A DNA stretch of 64,000 nucleotides from NCBI GenBank assembly GCA_002389665.1, contig DGNO01000001.1, forward strand, positions 23,531 to 87,530, written 5' to 3'. This document shows, piece after piece, positions 8,239 through 18,177 of this stretch; the first letter of the stretch is position 1; every line of letters starts with the position of its first letter. The translations under genes were made by a program, and so were the position numbers. This stretch comes from Rhodobiaceae bacterium UBA4490 (lineage in GTDB: Bacteria; Pseudomonadota; Alphaproteobacteria; Parvibaculales; Parvibaculaceae). The notes beneath the pieces were generated by a model. The model did not search any database. It saw nothing but the letters and a program-made list of their open reading frames with translations, and was not told the DNA's origin.

Positions 8239-8760
8239 GTCGGTCTTCCTTTTATGGGGCTGGTCGAGGGACAGGCGCATTGGCCCCATAAAGCCCGCGC
8301 CGTGCACAAATGGGCAGAGCCAATCCGCGCATGGGCGCCATGCCGTCCGTGACCTTCGCGGGGCTCGATGGGCCATTTCGACGAAGCGCCAAAAGCTCCG
8401 CGGGGGCGCGCCGCCCGGAGGGATGAGTCTTCGGCCCCGCCGAAAAGGAGGGGCAAGGAGCGCCGCAAGCGACGATCCTAGCTAGATACGGTTCGCCTGA
8501 CGGCGCTCCTCGCGCGGCGTTTTTTGGTTCGCTACCGGCCCGCCCAGCTCGCCCGCAGCCTGAAAGACTGCGCCGGGTCGTAGTGCCCGGACCCATGCCG
8601 GTACCCCCGGGACGCGCGGGACCGTTATTTCCGCGCGCCGCAGGCGCCGCTCCCGTTCCGGCAGGCGGCCGGTCCGTCCACCCCCTCCACGAAACGGGAC
8701 GGGCTCAGAATAAAGGCGGGGGAGAAGGCGGGGATAAGTTTTTGAAGGCTCGATACCTAC
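8239..8760. other. GC-rich intergenic stretch with strong secondary structure
   Basis: About 520 bases with no convincing gene. The 5' part (8239-8400) is the leader of the acetyltransferase gene. From about 8400 the sequence is unusually GC-rich and full of inverted repeats, for example GGGACGGGCTC/GAGCCCGTCCC-type arms around 8690 and a cluster with CCCGGGACGCGCGGGACCG near 8610. Open frames exist but have no ribosome sites and low-complexity Arg/Gly/Pro products. At 8730-8760 base composition drops abruptly into the AT-rich cassette. Confidence 0.5.
8400..8526 (+). ncRNA. candidate structured small RNA with 3' T-run
   Basis: On the plus strand a 10-bp perfect inverted repeat AGGAGCGCCG (8456-8465) / CGGCGCTCCT (8501-8510) encloses a less GC-rich loop with GATCCTAGCTAGATACGG. 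A second arm GCGGCG (8514-8519) can pair alternatively with CGCCGC (8461-8466) and is immediately followed by six T residues (8520-8525), which would make a rho-independent end. No protein frame explains the structure. Neither tmRNA nor RNase P landmarks are present. The 5' end is a guess. Confidence 0.3.
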
Positions 8761-9279
8761 CTAAACAGCGGTAAGCGGACTAAATAATTTCCAAACCTGC
8801 TCACGTACAGGCTTGAGCTTGGCCTTTTGGGCTCTAATCTCAGACCGGCTAGTTGCAGGAGCCAGTAGGACTTGCTTAATAAGACAATGAGAGGGGTCAT
8901 CTGGAAGTCCGTCATCGACTACCAAAATCGGCCTCTTTCCTGAACCATCTGGAATTGAGATTTCTCGTATACTTCTCGTGCAACCAACGCTGACCCCTCG
9001 AAACTTGTTGTCGGGGTGTCGTTGTTCGAAAAGTTCACCTTTTGAGCGGATTGCGCTCTCTGAACTGTACTTTAGGCGACAAAGAGACCAGCCACCTCGT
9101 TCGGGCCGGACTACATCTTCTAATGGGAAGGCACCAATCTTGATTTCCCCGGTTTGAACATCAAGCTGTTCATCTCGGTAAATTAGCCGAGCCAAGTCCT
9201 CACTGCAGTCAACTGGACCAGGAGACCATGAACTTAGTGTCTTGGATTCATCTGTGTCGAGCGGAAAATCGTCGGCCAT
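8761..9279 (-). CDS. hypothetical protein, third gene of AT-rich cassette
   Basis: A 172-residue, soluble-looking protein with an acidic N-terminus (MADDFPLDTDESK) and a Lys/Arg-rich C-terminal helix (RAQKAKLKPVREQVWKLF). No domain is recognised. Segments such as RPILVVDDGLPDDPSH suggest an alpha/beta fold. Its ATG directly follows the TAA of the preceding gene (no spacer), so it is translationally coupled. Base composition and codon use are clearly less GC-rich than in the flanking uvrB and GNAT genes, which suggests acquisition together with its two neighbours. Confidence 0.6.
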   Translation of the reverse strand: MADDFPLDTDESKTLSSWSPGPVDCSEDLARLIYRDEQLDVQTGEIKIGAFPLEDVVRPERGGWSLCRLKYSSESAIRSKGELFEQRHPDNKFRGVSVGCTRSIREISIPDGSGKRPILVVDDGLPDDPSHCLIKQVLLAPATSRSEIRAQKAKLKPVREQVWKLFSPLTAV

Positions 9280-9861
9280 TTACTTCGGGAAATGCATAAG
9301 GGCTTGTTCTATTTCTTTAGGAATTGCATTCCCCGCATACGGTCTAACGTCATCCAACTCCAAACCGATGCCAGGAATACGCGCATAAAAATAAATATGT
9401 GAATCTCCGTAGAAGCTCACATCTATGAACTTATCCTCGTCATCCCAAATAAACCCTACTTCCCCATCTTCAGCAGAATAGGGCGTGGGAGAGAGTGCTT
9501 TGCTAGGCAAGAGATTCAAGAACTGTTCAGCTTCTCTAAGAGCAATTGCGAAGTCTTCATCTTCGACGAGATGCGAGTGCTGCTGCTGATACTGCTCGAG
9601 CCCTATCTGAGAGAGCCTGTCTGGCTCTGCAAATGAACGATAGTCGACTCTCTCTGTTTTAGAGGTGCGAGCCGTCCAATCTGCATTTGCATTGGTTGGA
9701 GCTTGTCCTGTTGCGGCTAAGAGAAACGCAATGCCTGCCATGGAAGCGCGGAAATTCCGACCACGTCCTATGGTTTTGTTGCTCTCACATGAAGCTGAAC
9801 TGTTTCTAGAGATAAACATTCCAGATGAAGAGTAATTAGCCGCTGTTCGCAGTGCGCTCAT
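9280..9861 (-). CDS. hypothetical protein, second gene of AT-rich cassette
   Basis: A 193-residue protein of unknown function. A short hydrophobic stretch (MAGIAFLLAATG, about residues 41-52) follows a polar, Ser-rich N-terminus. It might be a non-standard signal or anchor, or the true start may be the internal Met. The C-terminal half is acidic and aromatic (DGEVGFIWDDEDKFIDVSFY, then GDSHIYFYARIPG). Such a beta-rich segment is often seen in small accessory proteins of TIGR04255-type loci. The ATG overlaps the upstream stop as ATGA, which indicates one transcription unit. Confidence 0.6.
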   Translation of the reverse strand: MSALRTAANYSSSGMFISRNSSASCESNKTIGRGRNFRASMAGIAFLLAATGQAPTNANADWTARTSKTERVDYRSFAEPDRLSQIGLEQYQQQHSHLVEDEDFAIALREAEQFLNLLPSKALSPTPYSAEDGEVGFIWDDEDKFIDVSFYGDSHIYFYARIPGIGLELDDVRPYAGNAIPKEIEQALMHFPK

Positions 9862-10661
9862 TTGCTATCTAGCCGTATGTTTTTCACAGTTTCTTCGTTC
9901 AGGTAGTTTCTCATCACATGCTTATTTTTCTCATGTAGAAAATCATACACTGAATCTGAAAAGCCATCTTGCTGGTCGAAGAATTCGTTTGGATCGATGG
10001 GTGTGAACAAGTCGATTCGAAGTGTATTGTCACACCGGACGAACAGTTCTCCCTTTGCTGTGTCATCGGCGGAGTCCAAGTGCATACGCTCAAGTAAGCG
10101 CCCCGTCAGTGGTTCATCGCACTCCTGAAACCAGCCTTGGTGAAGATGCCAAAATGGCCCCTTGTTTCTGATGCTTGCAGGAATGAAATCGGAGTCAGCT
10201 TTTAGAAGCTCGCTACTGTCATAGTCGCTAGCGTCACCATCCCAAAGAAAAAGATCAATATACTGAAGTCCTACGCTTCTTATAAATAAACCTTCTGCTT
10301 CTAGTGCCTTGGTGGCTGAATCCAAGAATCTTTTTGCTGATCCCCACACATCATTCCAACGAGTGTAATCCAAGCAATTAACAACTAAAGAATCCTCGTT
10401 GGCTTGAAGCCGCCAAGCCAGGCTTCCATCTGGCTTGTATTTGTCAAACATACAGCCCGCAATCGGATCCTGTGTAGGCGGTTCGTTACCGAAGTGAACG
10501 GCAAACATATGAGGTTTTCTGAACCTCGGTAAATCATCCCGCCAAAGGTCGTGAGCTGCTTCCAAAGCACTGACTTCTTGTTTCTTAAAGTTCCTCGAAA
10601 AAAGCAGTACAAAGATCACTTCTTGTATTGCATGTGCTTCGTTGCATGGTCGGAATGGCAC
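9858..10661 (-). CDS. probable TIGR04255-family protein, first gene of AT-rich cassette
   Basis: The 267-residue product resembles the sporadically distributed TIGR04255 family: an N-terminal AIQEVIFVLLFSRNF segment, the central LFIRSVGLQYIDLF strand and a C-terminal LHEKNKHVMRNYLNEE helix. Length also fits. The family has no established biochemical role, and its patchy distribution in accessory regions suggests a conflict or stress function. Start is GTG at 10661 with AGGA about ten bases upstream. It heads a tightly coupled three-gene operon (ATGA overlap with the next gene) of lower GC content than the surroundings. The family assignment is from remembered motifs and would need a profile search. 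Confidence 0.5.
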   Translation of the reverse strand: MPFRPCNEAHAIQEVIFVLLFSRNFKKQEVSALEAAHDLWRDDLPRFRKPHMFAVHFGNEPPTQDPIAGCMFDKYKPDGSLAWRLQANEDSLVVNCLDYTRWNDVWGSAKRFLDSATKALEAEGLFIRSVGLQYIDLFLWDGDASDYDSSELLKADSDFIPASIRNKGPFWHLHQGWFQECDEPLTGRLLERMHLDSADDTAKGELFVRCDNTLRIDLFTPIDPNEFFDQQDGFSDSVYDFLHEKNKHVMRNYLNEETVKNIRLDSK

Positions 10662-10961
10662 TTTGTATATCCTGCTATGTATTATGAGTAGTTTATTTCA
10701 TTATTTCGTATTTTGTAAATGCGGTTGCAAACTCCAGAGGACACGCAATTAATTAACGTTTTAATGGCCTTGGGGGTCTCTTGGCAAATTTGCATCTACT
10801 AAACGTAGGGAAGTTTACAACCTGCTTATCGTTACAGAGGATAACTTAATATATTTCTTATAAGTCAATGGCTTAAGTGTATCGATTAAGAGGGGTGATT
10901 GTGGCTGCAACTCTTCACTTGCGAAGTCAAACTTCATCGAATCTCCTATTCCTCTAATCGT
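10662..10961. promoter_or_regulatory. AT-rich upstream region of the three-gene cassette
   Basis: Three hundred bases without a gene between the cassette and the 3' end of uvrB. The sequence is strikingly AT-rich (for example TTAATTAACGTTTTAATGG and ATAACTTAATATATTTC) and includes several possible sigma-70 elements reading leftward, such as TTGCAA (minus strand, near 10725), none decisive. The composition change ends near 10965 at the uvrB stop. I see no direct repeats at the two borders of the AT-rich block. Confidence 0.4.
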
Positions 10962-13247
<2,286 letters not shown>

Positions 13248-13336
13248 GGCCCACAATATGGCGGCGCCGGCCCCGTCTGGCTAGGGCCATTTGGCAGGAG
13301 ATGGCGGCAGGGCGCGTCACTCCTGACAGCAGGGTG

Positions 13337-14269
13337 TCAGGAGGCCCGGTCCTCTATGCCGGGTGCTTCCTCCGGCGCATCGCGCAGGTCGCGGCGGCGC
13401 AGGGCGGGGCCGAGCTGGGTGGCGAGCACGGCGATGAGAATAAGCGCCGCGCCGCTCCAGGCCAGCGGGGTGAGCCGTTCGCCGAGCAGCAGCGCCCCGA
13501 AAAGCGCGGCAAAGAGCGCCTCGCCGGACATGATGATGGCGGCGTCCGATGGCGGCGTGTGGCGCTGGGCGAGGCTTTGCAGCGTGAAGCAGAGCCCGCC
13601 GGAGAGAATGCCCGTATAGAGAAACTCGAAGCCCGCGCCCGCAAAGGCGGCGGCGGAAAGCCGGTCCGCTTCGAAGGCCAGGCCGAGGCCGAGCCCGGCG
13701 AGCCCGGTCACGAGAAATTGCATGAAGGCGATGGCGAAGGGCCGCTCCAGCGCTTCCACATATTTGCCGACAAGCAGCACCTGCGCCGCCCAGAAAAGCG
13801 CGCTCACCACCATGATCGCATCGCCCCAATTGAGCGCCGCGCCATTGCCGCCGGAAAGAAGAAACGTCCCCGCGAAAGAGAGCAGCGCCGCTACCCAGAT
13901 GATGCCCGGCGCTTTGTACCGCCAGAGCGCCGCGCCGAGGATCGGCACCAGCACCACATAAAGCGCGGTGAGAAACCCGGCATTCGTCACCGAGGTGACT
14001 TGCAGCCCGACTTGCTGGGTGATGCAGGCGAGAAAGAAGACAAGGCCGATCCCCGCCGTAATCAGCCCGTTGCGCCGGCTGAGCGGGCGCGCGCGGCGGC
14101 GGCTCTCCCAAAGCGCGAAGGGCGCAACGGCCAGCGCGGCCAGTAGAAAGCGCCCGCCGGTAAAGGTGAAAGGGCCGACATGATCCATCGCCGTGGCCTG
14201 GCCGACAAAGGCCGAGCCCCAGACAAGGGCGGTGATCAGCAAGAGAAGGTCGGCGCGCAAACGGCTCAT
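13337..14269 (-). CDS. EamA-family (DMT) exporter
   Basis: A 310-residue membrane protein with ten hydrophobic segments in two EamA repeats (LLLLITALVWGSAFVGQATA begins repeat one; LNWGDAIMVVSALFWAAQVL begins repeat two). The drug/metabolite transporter superfamily exports amino acids, nucleobases or other metabolites; the substrate is unknown. The C-terminal tail is polar (RRRDLRDAPEEAPG). It follows uvrB in the same orientation, about 67 bases upstream of it. Confidence 0.88.
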   Translation of the reverse strand: MSRLRADLLLLITALVWGSAFVGQATAMDHVGPFTFTGGRFLLAALAVAPFALWESRRRARPLSRRNGLITAGIGLVFFLACITQQVGLQVTSVTNAGFLTALYVVLVPILGAALWRYKAPGIIWVAALLSFAGTFLLSGGNGAALNWGDAIMVVSALFWAAQVLLVGKYVEALERPFAIAFMQFLVTGLAGLGLGLAFEADRLSAAAFAGAGFEFLYTGILSGGLCFTLQSLAQRHTPPSDAAIIMSGEALFAALFGALLLGERLTPLAWSGAALILIAVLATQLGPALRRRDLRDAPEEAPGIEDRAS

Positions 14270-14458
14270 GCCTTTGCCTAGCCGCCCGGCGGCCTATTCG
14301 CAAGCAAAAGGGGGCGCAAGGAAAAGGGGGAGCCATCAGCGCGCGCAAATCCCGCTGCGTATTTGCCCGGGCGGGAATGCGCGGGCGCTTGCGCATTTCC
14401 CGTCTGGCGCAGGCGGGCGGGGAGGGGCGCAATGGGGCAATGCAACAGGAGATGCCCC

Positions 14459-14743
14459 ATGACGATCTATGTTCTGGCCCAGTTCAAAATCCATGACCGC
14501 GCCCGTTATGAGCGCTACATGGCCGCCTTTCCGGACGTCTTTGCCCGGTTCGGCGGTACGCTGCTCGCCGCCGAGGAAAAGCCGCCGGTGGAAGAGGGGC
14601 GTTGGGAGGGCGACAAAGCCGTGCTGCTCGCCTTTTCGGACCGCGCCGCCTATGAGCGCTGGCACGACAGCGAAGCTTACCGCGACATCTCGAAAGACCG
14701 CGAGGCGGCGACGGAAGGCAGCGTGATCGTGCTGGGCGGCTAG
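14459..14743 (+). CDS. DUF1330 family protein
   Basis: A 94-residue dimeric alpha/beta-barrel-like protein with the DUF1330 pattern: MTIYVLAQFKIHDRARYERY at the start, GGTLLAAEEKPPVEEG in the middle and AAYERWHDSEAY late. The ribosome site CAGGAG lies seven bases before the ATG. The fold resembles small monooxygenase-type ferredoxin-like proteins, but no activity is established. Confidence 0.85.
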   Translation: MTIYVLAQFKIHDRARYERYMAAFPDVFARFGGTLLAAEEKPPVEEGRWEGDKAVLLAFSDRAAYERWHDSEAYRDISKDREAATEGSVIVLGG

Positions 14744-14760
14744 CCGCGCGCTGGTGTTAG

Positions 14761-14919
14761 TCAGGCAAAGACCATCGTGCCCGCAATCAGCGCCATGACG
14801 ATCACGGCGGCGGTGAGCGACAGCGCAAGGACGATGCGCGCGCCGGTGCCGCTTACGGCCTGGCGGGCGTCGGTTTCGTCTTTAACCGGTGCGTTCTGCG
14901 TATTTTCTTCGTTCTGCAT
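14761..14919 (-). CDS. 52-residue single-span membrane protein, paralogue A
   Basis: A small gene with a good ribosome site (GAGAGGA five bases before ATG). The product has a polar N-terminus (MQNEENTQNAPVKDETDA) and one transmembrane helix near the C-terminus (IVLALSLTAAVIVMALIAG). The join region DARQAVSGTGARIVLALSL matches KARQGVTGHHVRYVLAISL of the next small gene on the same strand, so the two are paralogues. Such tiny tail-anchored proteins may be accessory subunits of membrane complexes. The function is unknown. Confidence 0.7.
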   Translation of the reverse strand: MQNEENTQNAPVKDETDARQAVSGTGARIVLALSLTAAVIVMALIAGTMVFA

Positions 14920-15039
14920 GGGTCCTCTCATTACGGTGAATGATATGCGGCGCCATTACAGGAACTGACATAGAGCCAGCCACCCTGAGATCAAACGGCC
15001 CATGCGGCGCTTTTGTTCCGGCCTGCATTCAGCTGGCGC

Positions 15040-15207
15040 TCAGCCCGCGCCGAGCGCCCAGCTTGAAAACATCATGACAAACACCAGCGCCAGCGAGATA
15101 GCGAGCACATAGCGCACATGATGGCCGGTCACGCCCTGGCGTGCCTTGTCATGATCGAGAAATGCGCCGTGATGCGGCGCGCCGTGCTGAATAGCGGATT
15201 TGGTCAT
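15040..15207 (-). CDS. 55-residue single-span membrane protein, paralogue B
   Basis: A second small gene with ribosome site GGGAGGGA six bases before ATG. The N-terminus is His-rich (QHGAPHHGAFLDHD), followed by KARQGVTGHHVRYVLAISL and one hydrophobic helix (ALVFVMMFSSWALGAG). The shared ARQ-V-G---R-VLA-SL core identifies it as a paralogue of the gene just downstream on the same strand. The His-rich head could bind a metal. No family name is known to me. Confidence 0.7.
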   Translation of the reverse strand: MTKSAIQHGAPHHGAFLDHDKARQGVTGHHVRYVLAISLALVFVMMFSSWALGAG

Positions 15208-15389
15208 CTGTCCCTCCCGGTAAACGGAACGGCAGATAGCGGTGCGAGAGAGCCTCCAGTCTGGACCCGGCGGCCTTACCTTGCAACAGCGGCGGCATCA
15301 CAGTTCCGTTTGCGCGCTTAACAGAATCGGCGCGCTTTGAGATACTGCCTTGCGAGCGAAGGCGCCGGTCCGGGCGCTGCGGGGGAAGC

Positions 15390-15815
15390 ATGCGCGCGAA
15401 AACTCATTGGTCGATCTATCTGCCCGCTTTTCTTGTCGCGGCGCTTTGGGGCGGATTGGCGCTTTGGGCCGCGCGCGCCGGCGCGGAGACGGTGCTCACG
15501 CTGGCGCTTTTGGTGGAAGCGGGCGTCGTGCCCATGCTCCTTCTCATGGCCTGGCTCAGGGCACGCGGGCGGGTGCTCGAAATCGGCAGCCAGGGACTTT
15601 TTCTGCAAACCGGCATGCTGCGCCCGGTCAAACTCGGCGCGGCGCTTTCCATGGTCGAGGCGGTGGAGGCGCACCGCTCCCTGCTGCAGCGCCTGCTTGG
15701 CGCAGGCACGGTGGAAATACGTCTGAAGGGCGGCGCGGCCTGGCGGCTCGATGATATGGCGGCGCCTGAAGCGCTGGTAGCCTGTTTCGAGGAACGCAAA
15801 TATCCGGGGGGATGA
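15390..15815 (+). CDS. membrane protein with PH-like cytosolic domain
   Basis: The 141-residue product has two transmembrane segments (YLPAFLVAALWGGLALWAA and VLTLALLVEAGVVPMLLLMAW) followed by a ~80-residue soluble domain (RGRVLEIGSQGLFLQTGMLRPVKLGAALSMVEAVEA...). The order resembles bacterial PH-domain (bPH2/YdbT-like) proteins. It lies four bases from the following methyltransferase gene, so the two probably form an operon. Function unknown. Confidence 0.6.
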   Translation: MRAKTHWSIYLPAFLVAALWGGLALWAARAGAETVLTLALLVEAGVVPMLLLMAWLRARGRVLEIGSQGLFLQTGMLRPVKLGAALSMVEAVEAHRSLLQRLLGAGTVEIRLKGGAAWRLDDMAAPEALVACFEERKYPGG

Positions 15816-15819
15816 ATAA

Positions 15820-16617
15820 GTGAGCAACACGATCGATTTCGACGAGCGCACCGCCAAGGCGGTGGAGGCGATGTATCTGACCCCCGATGTGGTGGCGCAG
15901 CGGGCCGAGGTAATCAAGGCGCTGGCGCCGAAACCCGGCGAGCATCTGCTCGATATCGGCGCGGGGCCGGGGCTGCTGGCTTACGATCTTGCCCGCCTTG
16001 CCGGGGAGAACGGGCGGGTGCTCGGCATCGACACGTCAGAGCCCATGGTGAAGATGGCGCGCACGCGCTGCGCCGCGCTGCCGCAAGCCGAGTTCGAAGT
16101 GGGCGATGCGGTGAAACTGGCCGGTGTCGAAGGCGCGTTCGATGCGGCCGTTTCCACGCAAGTCTATGAATATGTGGCGGATATGGACGGCGCGCTCAAA
16201 GCCTTGCACAGGGTGCTGCGGCCGGGCGGGCGCGCGCTTATTCTTGATACGGATTGGGACAGCATCGTCTGGCATGCGAGCGACCGGCGGCTGATGCAGC
16301 GGGTGCTCACCTGCTGGGACGACCATTTGGCCGATCCGCATTTGCCCGCCACGCTGGCGGTGAAACTGCGCCGGGCGGGCTTCACCTTGATGCGCATGGA
16401 TGTGGTGCCGATGGTCGGCCTCGGCTATCAGCCGCATTCTTATGCCTCGGGAATGATGCACGGCATTTTGGGTTTCGTGCGCGCCAATGGCGAGCGTCAT
16501 GGGCTCAGCGCCGATGAGATTCAGGCCTGGTACGACGATCAGCTTTATCTGGCCGAGCGCGGTGAGTTCTTCTTCTCGCTGAACCGCTACATGTTTTTGG
16601 CAGTCAAGCAGGTGTAA
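15820..16617 (+). CDS. class I SAM-dependent methyltransferase
   Basis: A 265-residue Rossmann-type methyltransferase. Motif I is LLDIGAGPGLLAYDLA (about 44-59), acidic motif II is VLGIDTSEPMVKMAR and motif IV is FDAAVSTQVYEYVADMDGAL, followed by LRPGGRALILDTDWDS. The pattern fits Methyltransf_11/UbiE-like small-molecule enzymes, with arsenite or quinone methylases as distant relatives. Start is GTG at 15820. It follows the PH-like gene by four bases and is followed by a hairpin terminator. Confidence 0.85.
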   Translation: MSNTIDFDERTAKAVEAMYLTPDVVAQRAEVIKALAPKPGEHLLDIGAGPGLLAYDLARLAGENGRVLGIDTSEPMVKMARTRCAALPQAEFEVGDAVKLAGVEGAFDAAVSTQVYEYVADMDGALKALHRVLRPGGRALILDTDWDSIVWHASDRRLMQRVLTCWDDHLADPHLPATLAVKLRRAGFTLMRMDVVPMVGLGYQPHSYASGMMHGILGFVRANGERHGLSADEIQAWYDDQLYLAERGEFFFSLNRYMFLAVKQV

Positions 16618-16628
16618 GGCAGATATGA

Positions 16629-16659
16629 AAAACCCCCGGGAGAGATCCCGGGGGTTTAA
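16629..16659 (+). terminator. rho-independent terminator after methyltransferase
   Basis: Perfect 11-bp stem AAACCCCCGGG / CCCGGGGGTTT around AGAGAT, ending in a short T-run. The symmetric A/T flanks make it usable from both strands, so it may also serve the convergent TetR gene. Confidence 0.85.
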
Positions 16660-16700
16660 AGCCTTTGCCCTGCCTTTGAAGGCGGGCCTGCCTCACTGGC

Positions 16701-17357
16701 TTATTTGCCGTAGCGGGCCACAAGCGTTGCGACCGCTTCGGCGATCAGCTTGTCCTTGTCTTTGGGCAAGCGGAAACTCGGATCGAAAAGCGCCGGCCAG
16801 ATCAGGCTTTCGCGCAGCATGCCCGAAACTTCCTGCGCGGAAATCTCCGTGTCGTGCTGCTTGAGAAGGCCGCGCTGCACCAGCTTGTCGAGAATTTTGG
16901 CAACGGCCTGCTGGCGCTGAATGACGCCGCGTTCGAAAAACTCACGGCCGATTTCCGGCTGGCCGGAAACTTCCGCGATCACCGCGCGCATCAGCGCGTT
17001 GAGGCCTTGATCGAACTGAGCGGAGAGAATGTTGTTCGCGGCTTTGGTGATGACTTCTTCCACCGTGCCTTGTTCGCCAAGATTTGCATCGGTTTCCTCG
17101 ATGCGCTCATAGGCTTCGGTGATCACGGCACTGAACAATTCTTCTTTCGAATTGAAATGCTTGTAGAGCGTGGCCGTGGAAACATCGGCCTTGCGCGCGA
17201 TCTCGGCCATGGCGGCACGGGTAAAACCATTGTGCTGGAACTCGTCCCGGGCCGCATCGAGAATGGAACGCCGTTTTGTTGCGCTGACGCGGCGGCGGTA
17301 ATTTTCCAGACCGGAATGCGCCGGCGCCGCTGTTTGTTTCGAATTGGCTACGTTCAT
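16701..17357 (-). CDS. TetR-family transcriptional regulator
   Basis: The 218-residue product has a TetR N-terminal HTH domain (about 25-75): RRSILDAARDEFQHNGF, then AAMAEIARKADVSTATLYKHF. The C-terminal half resembles the AefR-like TetR_C ligand domain (KAANNILSAQFDQGLNALMRAVIAE). It probably represses nearby genes or itself. It is preceded by a ~20-residue unstructured leader. The shared bidirectional terminator is the only neighbour link. Confidence 0.9.
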   Translation of the reverse strand: MNVANSKQTAAPAHSGLENYRRRVSATKRRSILDAARDEFQHNGFTRAAMAEIARKADVSTATLYKHFNSKEELFSAVITEAYERIEETDANLGEQGTVEEVITKAANNILSAQFDQGLNALMRAVIAEVSGQPEIGREFFERGVIQRQQAVAKILDKLVQRGLLKQHDTEISAQEVSGMLRESLIWPALFDPSFRLPKDKDKLIAEAVATLVARYGK

Positions 17358-17576
17358 TTGCCACTCATCTCCAGGGATTACACTGAACTATTCATACCAT
17401 ACCAGTTTCATGCCGCCCATTACCATGTGACCAATTGTACCTGGAATGCCGAATAATCCCCAATTTAAAAAGGTTTCGCAGAATGCTTCTTAATGGCGTG
17501 TGAGAGGCGCTAAGTGAAGGGCTAATATTGAGAATGGTGTTTATTTTCAAATGGGCTACAGAACAGGAATAGAAAC

Positions 17577-18176
17577 CTAAAGCGCTTGTTCCGCCCACAC
17601 CACATAGCGCAGCCGCCCTTGCTGGACGGCATCGAACGGATAGCAGGTGACAAGGGCAAGGCGCCCGCCGCCTTCCCTAGGGTCAATGCCGGATGCCGCG
17701 GCATCGACAATGCGTGTGCCGCTGACCTGATAGGAGCGCAGGGTACCGTCCGCACCCGTTACATTCAGCCAGTCGCCCTTTTGCAGATGTTTCAGAAAGG
17801 CAAAATGCGTATCCCGGTGGGCGGCGAAGACCGTGGTGCCATGGGGGCCGGGCGGCGGCGTGCCGGAAAGATGCCCGGGGCCGAAGGCGAGCGCTTCGCC
17901 CGAACCGCCGGAAAGTACGATGGCGCTATCGCCGAGGCGCGGCGCGCTAATCCGGGCGACCGGCCAGGTATCGGCCCAGGGCCAGGGTTTGGCGGGGACG
18001 CCGGTTGCCAGGGTTTCCGCCCAGGCTTTTTGCAGGAGCACCTGCGCCAGCGCGGCCTTGGCGTGAATGTAAACGCCTTGTCCGAAAAGCAGCGCGCCTG
18101 CGCCGAGGCATAAAGCCAGGGCGCAGGCAGCCAGTTTACGTGGCCAGGAGCGGGGCAAGGAGACGGCACGCGCCAT
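17577..18176 (-). CDS. class GN (marine proteobacterial) sortase
   Basis: From the ATG at 18176 the product is 199 residues. A hydrophobic N-terminal signal anchor (LAACALALCLGAGALLFGQG) is followed by a sortase domain with His120 (VFAAHRDTHF), catalytic Cys178 (LALVTCYPF) and Arg188/Arg190 (GRLRYVVWA). Class GN sortases occur in Gram-negatives as one-sortase one-substrate pairs. The upstream gene, one base away, encodes the matching VIT/vWA substrate, so this pair is a self-contained surface or periplasmic attachment system. Confidence 0.9.
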   Translation of the reverse strand: MARAVSLPRSWPRKLAACALALCLGAGALLFGQGVYIHAKAALAQVLLQKAWAETLATGVPAKPWPWADTWPVARISAPRLGDSAIVLSGGSGEALAFGPGHLSGTPPPGPHGTTVFAAHRDTHFAFLKHLQKGDWLNVTGADGTLRSYQVSGTRIVDAAASGIDPREGGGRLALVTCYPFDAVQQGRLRYVVWAEQAL

Positions 18177-18177
18177 C

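Noticed and set aside
8400..8760. tmRNA or RNase P RNA
   Set aside because: No tag-peptide frame, no tRNA-like acceptor end with CCA, and no GAAAGUCCGG-type or P4 landmarks of RNase P on either strand.
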